Shown here: one piece after another, positions 16,241-25,208 of the stretch
Numbering within the stretch: position 1 is the first letter of the stretch
Layout: each line of letters opens with the position of its first letter
Source of the DNA: an uncultured Latescibacterota bacterium
GTDB lineage: Bacteria > Latescibacterota > UBA2968
Length of the DNA: 64,000 bases
NCBI GenBank assembly: GCA_951812755.1
Contig: OX638329.1
Span: forward strand, 3,294,522-3,358,521
Direction of reading: 5' to 3'
Translations under genes and position numbers: made by a program
Notes under the pieces: model-generated
Databases searched by the model: none
Seen by the model: only the letters and a program-made list of their open reading frames with translations
Told to the model about the DNA's origin: nothing

Positions 16241-16742
16241 AGACATGTCTCATTATTACTTTGACACAGTGACATTATGCAATTTTGCACTGACAAATCA
16301 TCTGGATTTGTTGATCGCGCGTTATGGTTCCAGGATTCAGATTACATCTCCTGTTTTGGATGAAATTACCGATGGTATTATGGAAGGATATCATGCATTG
16401 CGAGAAATAGAAGATGCTGTCAGGACAGGTGTGTTTGCTCAAGCGGACATTTTGAAAGGTCGGGAAAGAGAAATATTTCGTGATTTATTGCGAATCTTGT
16501 CACCGGGCGAAGCTTCCTGTATTGCCTGTGTGCAAAGCCGTGGTGGAATTGTCGCTACAGATGATAAGGCTGCCAGAGACTGTTGTGTAGAACGGAATGT
16601 GCAATTTACGGGAACAATTGGTATTCTCAAAGTGTGTTGCCGTGATGAGATATTAACACCCCAAGCGGCTGATGCTGTTCTTCAAGCTATGGTTGATGCA
16701 GGATACTTTTCACCTGTTCAGAATATTAGCGAACTTCTTTAA
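16233..16742 (+). CDS. PIN-domain ribonuclease toxin (DUF3368/VapC-like)
   Basis: The ATG at 16233 (MPEDMSHYYFD) overlaps the antitoxin stop; GAGG lies 9 bases upstream. The 169-residue product has the acidic PIN pocket: Asp11 in YYFDTVTL, an acidic LSPGEAS segment near the middle, and ATDDKAARD. The C-terminal part (RGGIVATDDKAARDCC) fits the DUF3368 group of PIN proteins usually paired with UPF0175 antitoxins. Such proteins cleave RNA with Mg2+. Together with 15926-16240 this is a type II toxin-antitoxin module. It immediately precedes the heparinase gene. Confidence 0.78.
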   Translation: MPEDMSHYYFDTVTLCNFALTNHLDLLIARYGSRIQITSPVLDEITDGIMEGYHALREIEDAVRTGVFAQADILKGREREIFRDLLRILSPGEASCIACVQSRGGIVATDDKAARDCCVERNVQFTGTIGILKVCCRDEILTPQAADAVLQAMVDAGYFSPVQNISELL

Positions 16743-16860
16743 ATGGGTATTTTCAATGCTCCGATGTCTATTGCAATGGCAGAATACCGGTGGATGGCTG
16801 TCAATATCAATACGCATGCTTATTCTGATTACAATCCAAATTCTCACAGGAGTATTGGCT

Positions 16861-19497
16861 ATGCAAGCCATTGAACGTCCGGTTTACCAGGTGAATTTAA
16901 CTGAGAAGGAAGTTGCGCGTTTGAAGCGGCGTGTGCAAGTGGTGATGGCACTTCCTGAAGCAGAAATGGTGGCGTTGATCCCGGATAAGACGGGGTTTCG
17001 ATTTGTGGGATGCCCCGATTGCGATGCGGGTGCTCAAGAAGGGCAGTTGCGCTGGTCAGTTAAAGATCCACATCGCGTGCAATGTCGCTATTGCGAGATG
17101 GTATTTCCCAATGAGACATATCCCGATGATCAGGTGCTACAAGTCGTCAACCCGGTGGGTGAGAGGGTGACATATCCGTTTTGGGAAGATGAAACGGGAT
17201 TTCGATATTACTTTCGGGCAAAGGCATGGCGGGAGGCGCGTGTGTATTTTGCGGCGATTGCGGAAGATTTGGGGCAGTTGTACCAGGCGACCGGCGATGC
17301 GATGTATGCGCGGCGCGCGGCACTGATTCTGGACGCATTCGCGCGGTATTATCCGGGTTTTCTGGTGAGTTATGATCGGGCACACGAACAAAAGGGTTTT
17401 GTGTTTGAACCACCCTATCCAAATTTTGGGGGAAAGTGGGGGCGGTGGCGCGCAGATGAAATGCCGACCAATCTGGTTATAGCCTACGATGCGATTTATA
17501 CAAGTGGTGAACTGGAGCGATTATCCGATGCGATTGGGGTTGATGTCAAGCAACGGATTGAGGACGATTTTTTTCGCGGGGCTATTCGCCAGGAAGGTTT
17601 TCACGAGATTACCTATGGCAATGCAAGCCCTCGAATTTACGTCGGGTATGCGGTAATTGGTCGCGTTTTGGGTGATCCAGAACTCGTACACGAAGCCATT
17701 CGACGCAGTCTCGGGCTGTTTGAGCGTCAATTTTATGCGGATGGATTCTGGCATGAAGGCAGTTTGGGGTACCACCGGATGACAATGGCCGGTATGCAGG
17801 GAGTTTTTGATGCGCTAAAGGGGTATTCCGACCCATTGGGTTATGTGTCGGATGATGGTGTGCGATACGACAACCTGGATTTAGAGCGAGATATTGCCAT
17901 CGTAAAAAAGGCAAATCAGCTTCTGGATATTTGCAGATATCCCGATGGACGATGGATTCCCATGCACGATGCCTGGGCGCGGTTGGATAGTCGGCGGGTT
18001 GATCCCAATGTGAAACCACTTGAACAATCGCATGCGACATTGCTGCCGGGTGTTGGGCATGCGTGGTTGGGGAGGGGAAATGGCGAACATCAAGTGCAGG
18101 TACATCTGCACTTTTCGGGGGCTTATGGGCATGCCCATGCGGATAATTTGAATCTGATGCTTTTTGCCAGAGGGCAGGAACTACTCTCCGATGTGGGCTA
18201 TACCCATACCCGATACCGAAGCTGGGCAGCGAGCACCTTGTGTCACAATACTGTGTTGATTGATGAAAAAGAACAGCACACTGACAGAAGAGACATAACA
18301 GACGGTTCTCTACTGGCGTTTGAAGCCGCATACCCCTCTGTGCAATGGGTGGAAGCGAGTGGAGAGGATGTGTATCCCGAACTTGCCGAAGAATATCGGC
18401 GATTGGTCATGCTCGTAAATGCAGGGGGAGAGGATCACTATGTGGTTGACCTCTTCCACGTTCGGGGCGGAGAACAGCGCGATTGGGTCATGCACGGAAG
18501 CGCGGATGTCGATATGCGGACAGAGGTCAATGTGCCTTTGCAGCACTATGGTGAAAATCTGCTACCGGGTGTGAAGGTGCGATTTCCAGAACACGAGCGC
18601 GACCGGGGGGATGCAGAGGGGCGAAACGTCGCGCTTGCATTTTTTCAGAATGTGTTACATAGCGATCATGCAGAGAATGCGCGTGTCACATTTCACGGGG
18701 ATGATGCCGTTGCCGTGCGTATTCATCTTGTAGGGTTGAAGGAAAGCGAACTTTTTGTGGGTGACGCGCCCTCTGTGCGGCGCGCAGACGAAGACGAACC
18801 GCTGCTCGATCACTTTCGCATGCCCATGTTGATGGTTCGGCAAAAAGGTCGATCACCGAGTCGATTCATTGCTGTTCACGAACCGTTTCAGAATGAGGCG
18901 TTTATCGATTCTGTTGAGGTGGAGGATATTGGCGCGCGTGGCGTGTATCTGAAAGTGCGCTACCGGGGGGTTACGGATCATATTGTTTTGCAATCCGGGA
19001 CAGAAGTTTTTCACAAGGGCGATCTCACTTTTCAAGGCGAAGTGGGGTTTGTGCGCGAACAGGATGGAGAGGCGCGAGTTATGGGCTTATGGGGCGGAGA
19101 GAAGATGCAATGGCAAAACACTCACTTAACAGGTGGAGGTATCTATACAGGGTGGGTTATAGATGTATTGCGAATACAGGATGGCGTGCCGTATCATGCA
19201 TTGGTCGTAAATAGCACGTCTGAAATAGATGACATAGATGGGGCTATTGCTATGGTGATATTTGGCGATGGCACAACGCGCGGATTGCGCGTTCAACGCA
19301 TGGAGGGTGAGCATGTCATTCTCGAAGACGATCCCGGTTTTCGCATTACAAATACGGGAATGGCACATTGCTTTTTTCCGCTTCGAGAGATTGAGGGCAC
19401 AGTGCAGTTGCAGATTCGGACATCGGCGTTTGTGACCATTCGAGATGGGGGGGTGGAACGACGTGCGGTTGGTTCGGGTGATTTTGAGATGAAATAG
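16861..19497 (+). CDS. Heparinase II/III-like polysaccharide lyase
   Basis: The fold is an N-terminal alpha/alpha toroid followed by the C-terminal heparinase II/III beta-sandwich. Near residue 419 is the family signature around GHAHADNLNLMLFARGQELL, with the His/Asp pair seen in these lyases. Near residue 45 are two CxxC pairs (GCPDC and CRYC), a likely structural zinc site. AGGAG 9 bases before the ATG at 16861 supports that start (878 aa). An upstream in-frame ATG at 16816 would add a hydrophobic, signal-like segment (MLILITIQILTGVLA) and may be the true start if the protein is exported. It heads a rightward run of catabolic genes. Substrate: probably a uronate-containing polysaccharide. 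Confidence 0.8.
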   Translation: MQAIERPVYQVNLTEKEVARLKRRVQVVMALPEAEMVALIPDKTGFRFVGCPDCDAGAQEGQLRWSVKDPHRVQCRYCEMVFPNETYPDDQVLQVVNPVGERVTYPFWEDETGFRYYFRAKAWREARVYFAAIAEDLGQLYQATGDAMYARRAALILDAFARYYPGFLVSYDRAHEQKGFVFEPPYPNFGGKWGRWRADEMPTNLVIAYDAIYTSGELERLSDAIGVDVKQRIEDDFFRGAIRQEGFHEITYGNASPRIYVGYAVIGRVLGDPELVHEAIRRSLGLFERQFYADGFWHEGSLGYHRMTMAGMQGVFDALKGYSDPLGYVSDDGVRYDNLDLERDIAIVKKANQLLDICRYPDGRWIPMHDAWARLDSRRVDPNVKPLEQSHATLLPGVGHAWLGRGNGEHQVQVHLHFSGAYGHAHADNLNLMLFARGQELLSDVGYTHTRYRSWAASTLCHNTVLIDEKEQHTDRRDITDGSLLAFEAAYPSVQWVEASGEDVYPELAEEYRRLVMLVNAGGEDHYVVDLFHVRGGEQRDWVMHGSADVDMRTEVNVPLQHYGENLLPGVKVRFPEHERDRGDAEGRNVALAFFQNVLHSDHAENARVTFHGDDAVAVRIHLVGLKESELFVGDAPSVRRADEDEPLLDHFRMPMLMVRQKGRSPSRFIAVHEPFQNEAFIDSVEVEDIGARGVYLKVRYRGVTDHIVLQSGTEVFHKGDLTFQGEVGFVREQDGEARVMGLWGGEKMQWQNTHLTGGGIYTGWVIDVLRIQDGVPYHALVVNSTSEIDDIDGAIAMVIFGDGTTRGLRVQRMEGEHVILEDDPGFRITNTGMAHCFFPLREIEGTVQLQIRTSAFVTIRDGGVERRAVGSGDFEMK

Positions 19498-19511
19498 CAA
19501 AGGAGTTTTCA

Positions 19512-20543
19512 ATGGCATTAAAAGTTGCATTTTTAGGTTGCTGGCACAGTCATACGGGTATGCACTTGCGCGAAGCTGCGCGATTGCCCGATGAGGTTCA
19601 GTTCATTGGCATGTACGATCCCGATCTCGAAGTGATTGCGATTCGGCAGGAAAAGAGCGAGGAAGAGGGTTTAGATATTCCCGTTTTTGATTCGGTTGAC
19701 GCTGTTTTAAACAGTGAGGCCGATGCTGTTATTGTCGAAGGACATGTCTATCAGAATTTGGATTATGCCGAACAAGCACTCATAGCCGGCAAGCATGTAT
19801 TGCTGGAAAAGCCCGCGGGTGTTAATCTGGATCAGTTTAAACGCATCCAAAAATTGGCGTTGGACAAACAATTGGTCCTCAATTTAGCCTATATGTGGCG
19901 TTATAACCCGGGCGTTCACGAGATTATTCGATTGGCAAAGCTGGGGGTGTTGGGTGATATTTACGCTTACCGCGGGCATATCCCAAAGCCCCACAGTTGG
20001 CGCACAGAGTTAGAGGAAGAGAACGGCATTTATCACGGGGGGATTTATTTTGAAATGGCGGGACATCTCGTAGATATTATGGTGGCTCTGATGGGTCGTC
20101 CGACAGATGTACATCCCATTCTCCGAAAACATTACGGCAAACGAACTGTCGTTGACAATGCGGTTGTGGTACACGATTTTGAATGCGGTCTCGGCACGAT
20201 TGACATGGCCGCTATGCAGGTGGGTATGGCGCGGCGGATTGAGGTTCACGGGACGGCGGGAACAGCGATTCACGCGCCCATTGGCTCCAATAATCTGAGT
20301 CTGTGTTTGGAAGAGGAAGCCGAAGGGTATCAGATCGGCTGGCAAGAATTGGAGATTGAACCTCCCGATAGTTTTCCAACGCTGTTGAGGGAAGTGAGGG
20401 CGTGTATGAATGGCGAGAAAGAACCCGATTATTCTCAGGCACACGATTTGACCGTGCAAGAAGTGTTGTTGGCCGGATGCCAGGTGACAGATGGAAATGC
20501 CCTGTCTTCTGATCCACAGATGAACGCAGATAAACGCAGATGA
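19512..20543 (+). CDS. Gfo/Idh/MocA family NAD(P)-dependent oxidoreductase
   Basis: A Rossmann-type N-terminus (KVAFLGCWHSHTG) and the family motif EKPAG near residue 97 identify a Gfo/Idh/MocA dehydrogenase of about 343 residues. Members oxidise or epimerise sugars and polyols with NAD(P). AAAGGAG lies 6-7 bases upstream, and the gap to the heparinase gene is 14 bases, so the two are co-transcribed; processing of a sugar released by the lyase is a reasonable inference. The last dozen residues (SSDPQMNADKRR) are encoded by a dispersed repeat at 20511-20542 and are probably not part of the ancestral protein. Confidence 0.85.
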   Translation: MALKVAFLGCWHSHTGMHLREAARLPDEVQFIGMYDPDLEVIAIRQEKSEEEGLDIPVFDSVDAVLNSEADAVIVEGHVYQNLDYAEQALIAGKHVLLEKPAGVNLDQFKRIQKLALDKQLVLNLAYMWRYNPGVHEIIRLAKLGVLGDIYAYRGHIPKPHSWRTELEEENGIYHGGIYFEMAGHLVDIMVALMGRPTDVHPILRKHYGKRTVVDNAVVVHDFECGLGTIDMAAMQVGMARRIEVHGTAGTAIHAPIGSNNLSLCLEEEAEGYQIGWQELEIEPPDSFPTLLREVRACMNGEKEPDYSQAHDLTVQEVLLAGCQVTDGNALSSDPQMNADKRR

Positions 20544-20640
20544 AAGGCGAAGCAGGGCAAAAACGACGTAGGAGCGGTGCCTCTGCGCCTGTCCAACCAC
20601 CCAATAATCCGCGTTATCCGTTTCATCCGTTTCATCCGCG
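20511..20640. repeat. Dispersed repeats: CAGATGAACGCAGAT type and TTTCATCCG type
   Basis: 20511-20542 holds tandem units of the form GATCCACAGATGAACGCAGA and continues into the stop of the Gfo/Idh gene. The same family recurs at 44928-44960. At 20611-20640 TTATCCGTTTCATCCGTTTCATCCG forms a second, pentamer-like repeat. Together they fill most of the 117-base gap before the PhyH gene. Confidence 0.6.
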
Positions 20641-20660
20641 ATCAATCAATGGAGGAAAAG

Positions 20661-21536
20661 ATGGCAGACTACTCACATATTAAAAAGCCCGATTTGGGCT
20701 ATCGCTATGAGTTTGCGACAGATGAACTCGATGCAATGTCCGAGTGTTTGGAAGCGCACGGGTTTGCGATTATTAAAGACGTGTTGCCAGATGAGATTGT
20801 TGAAAAGCTCAAACAGGCAGTATATGACGGCACAGATCCAGACGGGACGTTAGAGCGTGGGCAGAGTCGCACGCGACATGCGTGGATCGAATCAGGACCA
20901 GGTGCATGGGAGCTTTTGGAATACGAGCCATTTATGGATATTCACCAGTATTTGATTGGTACAGATGATCTGACTGTCCATCGTTCTGCCGCGATTATCC
21001 GCATGTCGGGGTCTCAGCCCGTGGGGTGGCATACGGATTGGTGTGGTTTTTCCAATAGAGTTTTGAACTCGGGCGATGTGTTGAATCGCGGACTCTGGCC
21101 GTCGGGCAAGTGGTTTTATCTGACGGGATCGCGTCCGGTTCACGGTGGTCTGTGCGTGATCGAAGATTCTCATGTGGAGGGCTGGGAAGGCCCTGAGGGA
21201 TTTAAGATGACTGCGGACCGACGCTCATTTTATCCCGAAGGTGAGGAAGAACATCGCTACGCGGGATTTGATATTCCGGGGTTGGTGCCTCTGTTTACAA
21301 ATGGGGGAGATATGATTGTGTTTGCCCACCGCACGTACCACGGGGCATTTCCGAATCAGTTGGACGAGACGCGCCTTTCGTGCGCGATTGGGTTTAGGGA
21401 TCGCAATCACAGGATTGATATTCCGTGGAAGATACCGGAATCAGGACAGTGGTTCTTGAAAAATATACCGGACCATTTGAAGCGATATACTGATGGGTAC
21501 ACGAGTATTGATATCGGTTGGCGGGGGGCGCAATGA
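20661..21536 (+). CDS. Phytanoyl-CoA dioxygenase (PhyH) family protein
   Basis: The iron site of the 2-oxoglutarate/Fe(II) dioxygenases is visible as His124-Thr-Asp126 (VGWHTDW) with a distal His in FAHRTYHGAFPNQ and a following Arg (DETRLSCAIGF). The start is ATG 20661 (MADYSHIKK) with GGAGG about 6 bases upstream; the frame is open further upstream but through repeats. About 291 aa, the usual PhyH size. The reaction is hydroxylation of an unknown substrate; bacterial homologues often sit in carbohydrate or osmolyte degradation clusters. The stop overlaps the next gene's start (ATGA), showing translational coupling. Confidence 0.82.
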   Translation: MADYSHIKKPDLGYRYEFATDELDAMSECLEAHGFAIIKDVLPDEIVEKLKQAVYDGTDPDGTLERGQSRTRHAWIESGPGAWELLEYEPFMDIHQYLIGTDDLTVHRSAAIIRMSGSQPVGWHTDWCGFSNRVLNSGDVLNRGLWPSGKWFYLTGSRPVHGGLCVIEDSHVEGWEGPEGFKMTADRRSFYPEGEEEHRYAGFDIPGLVPLFTNGGDMIVFAHRTYHGAFPNQLDETRLSCAIGFRDRNHRIDIPWKIPESGQWFLKNIPDHLKRYTDGYTSIDIGWRGAQ

Positions 21537-22552
21537 ACGCATTTACACTCTGGGCCGGTGGGGATGCACATGTGGGAACGGATTTACGGCGGGGGCGTAA
21601 GAGTTTGGAAACAGCTATTTTGCAGGCAGAGCGGGATTTTGAATGGGATGTGATGCTCGATATTGGTGATCTATCAGGTGCGCAGGAACCGCCCGACGAT
21701 GAGGAAGGCGAGGAGGTGGTTCGACAATACCGGGTATCGACCAGGCATCCACGATCGCATTTTTACAATATCGTGGGCAATCACGATGCGAGTGGTCCTG
21801 ATGAGGAGACGCAGTGGTGGTTTCAGAAATGGGTGGATCCGATGGGTGTGAACACCGAATATTCGGGTGTTTATGCCGATCAACGGCCGTATTCCGTAAC
21901 CGGGCAGTGGGATCGGTATTCTTTTGAGGTGGGGAATATCCTGTTCTTGTGTATGGGGGATCGCAATGATGGTGGGCCGCCTGTGGGGCGGGGGAAAAGG
22001 GGTGGTTATCCCGCAGGTGCAGTCAGGCAGGAGACATTTGAATGGTGGCGCGATATGGTGCTTTCTCACCGGGATAAAATTATCATTTCCGCACATCACC
22101 ATATGTTAAAGGAGACGACGGTTGCTTCGCTCGATTGGGTGGGGGTGGATGAAGGCTATCACGGTCGTTTTGACGATGGCGCGCCTATTGGAGCTTCGTA
22201 TCTCTACTGGGTGGGGGGCAAACCAGATAGTGGACAGTTTGAAGGTGTTCTGGCAGATAATCCCGGTGTTTGTGATATCTGGCTGGGCGGGCACACGCAC
22301 ACAAATCCCGAAGATACGACTGGCGGGCGTTCGCATGTGGAACAGAAGTGGGGCGCGACATTTATTAACGTCGCTGCGATTTCAAAATTTCACGGGCAAA
22401 AGAACGTGCCGATGAGTCGCGTTTTGACCTTTACAGAGGGGTGTGATCGGGTAGATGTAAAATGCTATTTGCATTCCGATCATTTTGCCCCTCAGGGATG
22501 GTACGAGCCTGCGCAGCGAACCGTGCCTCTGAAGATGCCCTTTTCTTTTTAG
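21533..22552 (+). CDS. Calcineurin-like metallophosphoesterase
   Basis: The dimetal site motifs occur in order: GGDAHVG (an Asp-x-His near the start), DIGDLSG, VGNHDAS, SAHHH and GGHTHTN. About 339 residues. Enzymes of this fold hydrolyse phosphomono- or diesters; the natural substrate is unknown. The ATG at 21533 overlaps the PhyH stop by four bases, so the two are made together. A G-rich run (GGGGGG) serves as ribosome binding site. No signal peptide is apparent, so the protein is probably cytoplasmic. Confidence 0.83.
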   Translation: MNAFTLWAGGDAHVGTDLRRGRKSLETAILQAERDFEWDVMLDIGDLSGAQEPPDDEEGEEVVRQYRVSTRHPRSHFYNIVGNHDASGPDEETQWWFQKWVDPMGVNTEYSGVYADQRPYSVTGQWDRYSFEVGNILFLCMGDRNDGGPPVGRGKRGGYPAGAVRQETFEWWRDMVLSHRDKIIISAHHHMLKETTVASLDWVGVDEGYHGRFDDGAPIGASYLYWVGGKPDSGQFEGVLADNPGVCDIWLGGHTHTNPEDTTGGRSHVEQKWGATFINVAAISKFHGQKNVPMSRVLTFTEGCDRVDVKCYLHSDHFAPQGWYEPAQRTVPLKMPFSF

Positions 22553-22558
22553 GTGACC

Positions 22559-23278
22559 ATGCCCGATCTCCTGATCGTCCTGACAGCTACGGCTTATGAG
22601 CAGCAGCGTTTGCGCGACAGCCTTCAACAGGTGACGACACAGCGCAGGGGACATCGCGCCTGGGTTCGCGGTGTGATTGGCATCAGGCCCGTTGTCCTGA
22701 TTGAAACGGGTATTGGCGCGGTCAATACGGCGCAGGCTCTGACTGTTGCACTGCAAGAAATCGATCCCGAACTCGTCTTGCAAATCGGCATTGGCGGTGC
22801 TTATCTCGGCAGTGGCCTGGACAAGGGCGATCTCACACTTGCGACCGAAGAAAATTATGGCGATTTAGGCGTTATCACATCTGCTGGCTGGTTTCCCGCT
22901 GATGAGATCGGTATTCCTGTCCTATCGACAGACGGCGATTATTACAATACGTATTCTCTCGATCCCACGCTTGTCGCCAGAGCGCAACACATACTCGAAC
23001 AATCGGGTGAACATGTTGTGCGAGGTCCTTTTGTCACGGTGCAACAATGTACGGGGCGCGAGGATATTGGAAATGAACTGGCAGCGCGTTTCAAGGCGAT
23101 ATGCGAAAATATGGAAGGCGCAGCCGCGGCGCATATTAGCACCCTTTATTCGGTTCCTTTCCTCGAATTGCGCGCTATCAGCAACCGCGTGGAAGATCGC
23201 AACAAAGACGCCTGGGATATTCCACTCGCTGTCCAGAGCGTACAAATCGCAGCGCAAAAATTCATTGAAGCTCTATGA
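22559..23278 (+). CDS. mqnB: Futalosine hydrolase
   Basis: This is a nucleoside phosphorylase/nucleosidase fold: ETGIGAVNTAQAL, LQIGIGGAYLGSGL and the purine-binding segment CENMEGAAAAH match MqnB. The enzyme splits futalosine into hypoxanthine and dehypoxanthinyl futalosine in the alternative menaquinone pathway. The ATG at 22559 lies just after the metallophosphoesterase stop, with AGGTGA 3-5 bases upstream; a GTG two codons earlier is less likely. mqnD follows after a 13-base gap, which strengthens the assignment over other nucleosidases such as MTA/SAH hydrolase. Confidence 0.85.
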   Translation: MPDLLIVLTATAYEQQRLRDSLQQVTTQRRGHRAWVRGVIGIRPVVLIETGIGAVNTAQALTVALQEIDPELVLQIGIGGAYLGSGLDKGDLTLATEENYGDLGVITSAGWFPADEIGIPVLSTDGDYYNTYSLDPTLVARAQHILEQSGEHVVRGPFVTVQQCTGREDIGNELAARFKAICENMEGAAAAHISTLYSVPFLELRAISNRVEDRNKDAWDIPLAVQSVQIAAQKFIEAL

Positions 23279-23291
23279 CACGAGGTTTACC

Positions 23292-24122
23292 ATGTCCCGC
23301 ATTTCTCTCGGTTATTCTCCTTGTCCCAATGACACGTACATTTTCTACGGTCTGGTTCACGGGAAAATTGATGGCGCGCTCAGATGCCGCGAGATTCTCG
23401 AAGATATCGAGACCCTGAATCGCATGGCTATGGCTGGTAAATTGGATATGACCAAGATATCATTCCACGCGCTTGCACTTATGCGCGACCGGTATTGCCT
23501 GCTGCATTCAGGAGGGGCATTGGGACGTGGATGTGGCCCGCTTGTTATCGCGTCTGATGCCCTCGATTCTTGCGATCTGTTGGGAAAACGCATCGCTATT
23601 CCCGGCAAACTCACCACGGCCGCGCTCTTGCTGCGCCTTTTTAATTCCGCGCTTGACGACCTTGTCGCGATGCCTTTTCACGAGATAATGGAGGCTACGC
23701 AAAAAGGCGATGTTGATGCAGGTGTGATCATCCACGAATCGCGATTTACCTATCCCGATTATGGCTTGCACAAAGTTATCGACCTGGGCGAATGGTGGGA
23801 GGCTTCTACGGGGCATCCCATTCCGCTCGGTGGTATTCTTGCCCGACGCGATCTCGGCAAAGAAAAAATTCAACAGATTGATGTATCTCTTTGCGCCAGT
23901 GTGAAATATGCACATTCGAATCCCGGTGTGGTTAAAAATTACATCCGTCAGCATGCACAGGAGATGGACGAAGCCATTATGCAGCAGCACATCGATCTCT
24001 ACGTCAATGAATACACGTTGGATTACGGCGCAGATGGCGAGGCTGCGCTGGTCGATCTTTTTGCACGCGCGGAAGAAGCGGGTATTGTACCGCGATCCGA
24101 TCAGCCGTTGTTTATCGACTGA
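23292..24122 (+). CDS. mqnD: 1,4-dihydroxy-6-naphthoate synthase
   Basis: The N-terminus (LGYSPCPNDTYIFYGLVHGKI) and the segment VIIHESRFTYPDYGLHKVIDLG are characteristic of MqnD, a periplasmic-binding-protein-like fold that acts in the cytoplasm. It converts cyclic dehypoxanthinyl futalosine to 1,4-dihydroxy-6-naphthoate. 276 residues from the ATG at 23292; GAGG lies 7-8 bases upstream. It is co-transcribed with mqnB. The other futalosine genes (mqnA, mqnC, mqnE) are not in this window. A catalytic His is expected in this family and HESR near residue 150 is the obvious candidate. Confidence 0.9.
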   Translation: MSRISLGYSPCPNDTYIFYGLVHGKIDGALRCREILEDIETLNRMAMAGKLDMTKISFHALALMRDRYCLLHSGGALGRGCGPLVIASDALDSCDLLGKRIAIPGKLTTAALLLRLFNSALDDLVAMPFHEIMEATQKGDVDAGVIIHESRFTYPDYGLHKVIDLGEWWEASTGHPIPLGGILARRDLGKEKIQQIDVSLCASVKYAHSNPGVVKNYIRQHAQEMDEAIMQQHIDLYVNEYTLDYGADGEAALVDLFARAEEAGIVPRSDQPLFID

Positions 24123-24137
24123 AAGAGGAAAATATCT

Positions 24138-25061
24138 ATGAGTAGATTAGAAAAGAGCCTGTGGATAAGCCAGCGGATTATGGGGGTGGTTTTTTTGGTG
24201 GCTGGCCTGACTAAGATATGGGATCCCATACTCTTTTTTTGGGAGGCTGTGGTGCCTGCCCAGATTTTTGTTGGGCGCGAGACAGTGGAAATGGTCGCCC
24301 GTTTGGCACTGTTGCTCGGTCCGCTGGAATGCCTGGTGGGGCTGGCGCTTCTGGTGGATTGGAAGCCGCGTCTCGTTTTGCCTATAGGCGTAGTGATGAT
24401 GGTTTTTTTTATCGCGATTACCGCTCATGCATGGCATCGGGGGATGGGGGAGAGTTGTGGATGTTTTGGCACTCTAATCGATCGATCGCCGGTTGAGGCG
24501 ATGGTGGAAAATTTTCTCATGCTGGGGTTGCTGGTCTTTTCTTGGTGGGGGATACGCCAGCGGTCTGTTGCGCTATGGGCCTGGGGGCGATGGGTGGTTC
24601 TGGTCGGTGGATTGGTTGCTCTGGCTGTGCTGGGTTTTCGATATATGCCCGAGCGCGATCGGATAGCTGATTCAGACTTGCAGGTGGGTGATCATCTGAA
24701 AGGTTTGTCACTGTTAGATGCGGATATCGATTTGACGCGGGGAGCCTATCTGATTGAGTTGTTCAGTCCAAGTTGCGGCTATTGCCAACAGGCCGTGCCC
24801 AAGCTCAATATTTGGGCTGCCGATCCAGAGGTGCCCAGATTGATTGCTTTGAGCCAGTATCCCAAAGATCATCGCGTGACCGCGCAGTTCAAAATGCAGT
24901 TTCGACCACGCTTTACCATCGCCACTATTTCTCTCGCTGATTTCAAGCGTTTGACCTATGGGCATGGCTACCCGCGACTGGCCTATATCGTGGATGGCGT
25001 AATCGTGCGGGTGTGGGAGCGTCATGCGTTTCCCTCGCTTATGGAGTTGAAGAAGTTGTAG
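24138..25061 (+). CDS. MauE/DoxX-like membrane protein fused to a thioredoxin domain
   Basis: The first ~150 residues form four or five membrane helices of the MauE/DoxX type with the conserved cysteine pair CGCFG near residue 108. After a further membrane helix comes a thioredoxin-like domain (about residues 185-307) with FSPSCGYCQQ as active site. MauE-type proteins pass reducing power across the membrane for disulfide formation or reduction; fusion to a thioredoxin domain gives donor and acceptor in one chain. GAGGAAAA lies upstream of the ATG. It follows mqnD by 15 bases, so a quinone link is plausible but unproven. Confidence 0.75.
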   Translation: MSRLEKSLWISQRIMGVVFLVAGLTKIWDPILFFWEAVVPAQIFVGRETVEMVARLALLLGPLECLVGLALLVDWKPRLVLPIGVVMMVFFIAITAHAWHRGMGESCGCFGTLIDRSPVEAMVENFLMLGLLVFSWWGIRQRSVALWAWGRWVVLVGGLVALAVLGFRYMPERDRIADSDLQVGDHLKGLSLLDADIDLTRGAYLIELFSPSCGYCQQAVPKLNIWAADPEVPRLIALSQYPKDHRVTAQFKMQFRPRFTIATISLADFKRLTYGHGYPRLAYIVDGVIVRVWERHAFPSLMELKKL

Positions 25062-25166
25062 ATGTCTCTTATGAGAAGTAAAAATGAACAAGTCATGAGT
25101 GTCCGCGATAGTTTTTTGCCGATTGAAGTTGAGGAATGGGAGGCAGGCGATTATATTTACCGCTGA
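25062..25166 (+). CDS. Possible 34-aa micro-ORF
   Basis: An ATG directly after the stop of the MauE-thioredoxin gene opens 34 codons ending at TGA 25164-25166 (tail VEEWEAGDYIYR). There is no independent ribosome binding site, so it would depend on translational coupling. No family is recognised. It may be a gene remnant. Confidence 0.2.
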   Translation: MSLMRSKNEQVMSVRDSFLPIEVEEWEAGDYIYR

Positions 25167-25208
25167 CCGCAGGATAAGAGAAACTATCTATTGAAAGGGA
25201 TTTAATAC

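Noticed and set aside
17609-18331. 240-codon frame antisense to the heparinase gene
   Set aside because: It is His/Pro-rich low-complexity sequence typical of a shadow frame; the plus strand encodes a conserved enzyme.
25164-25166. TGA of the 34-codon micro-ORF as a second selenocysteine codon
   Set aside because: No thiol-redox motif surrounds it, the read-through frame ends after 12 codons, and no SECIS-like stem follows.
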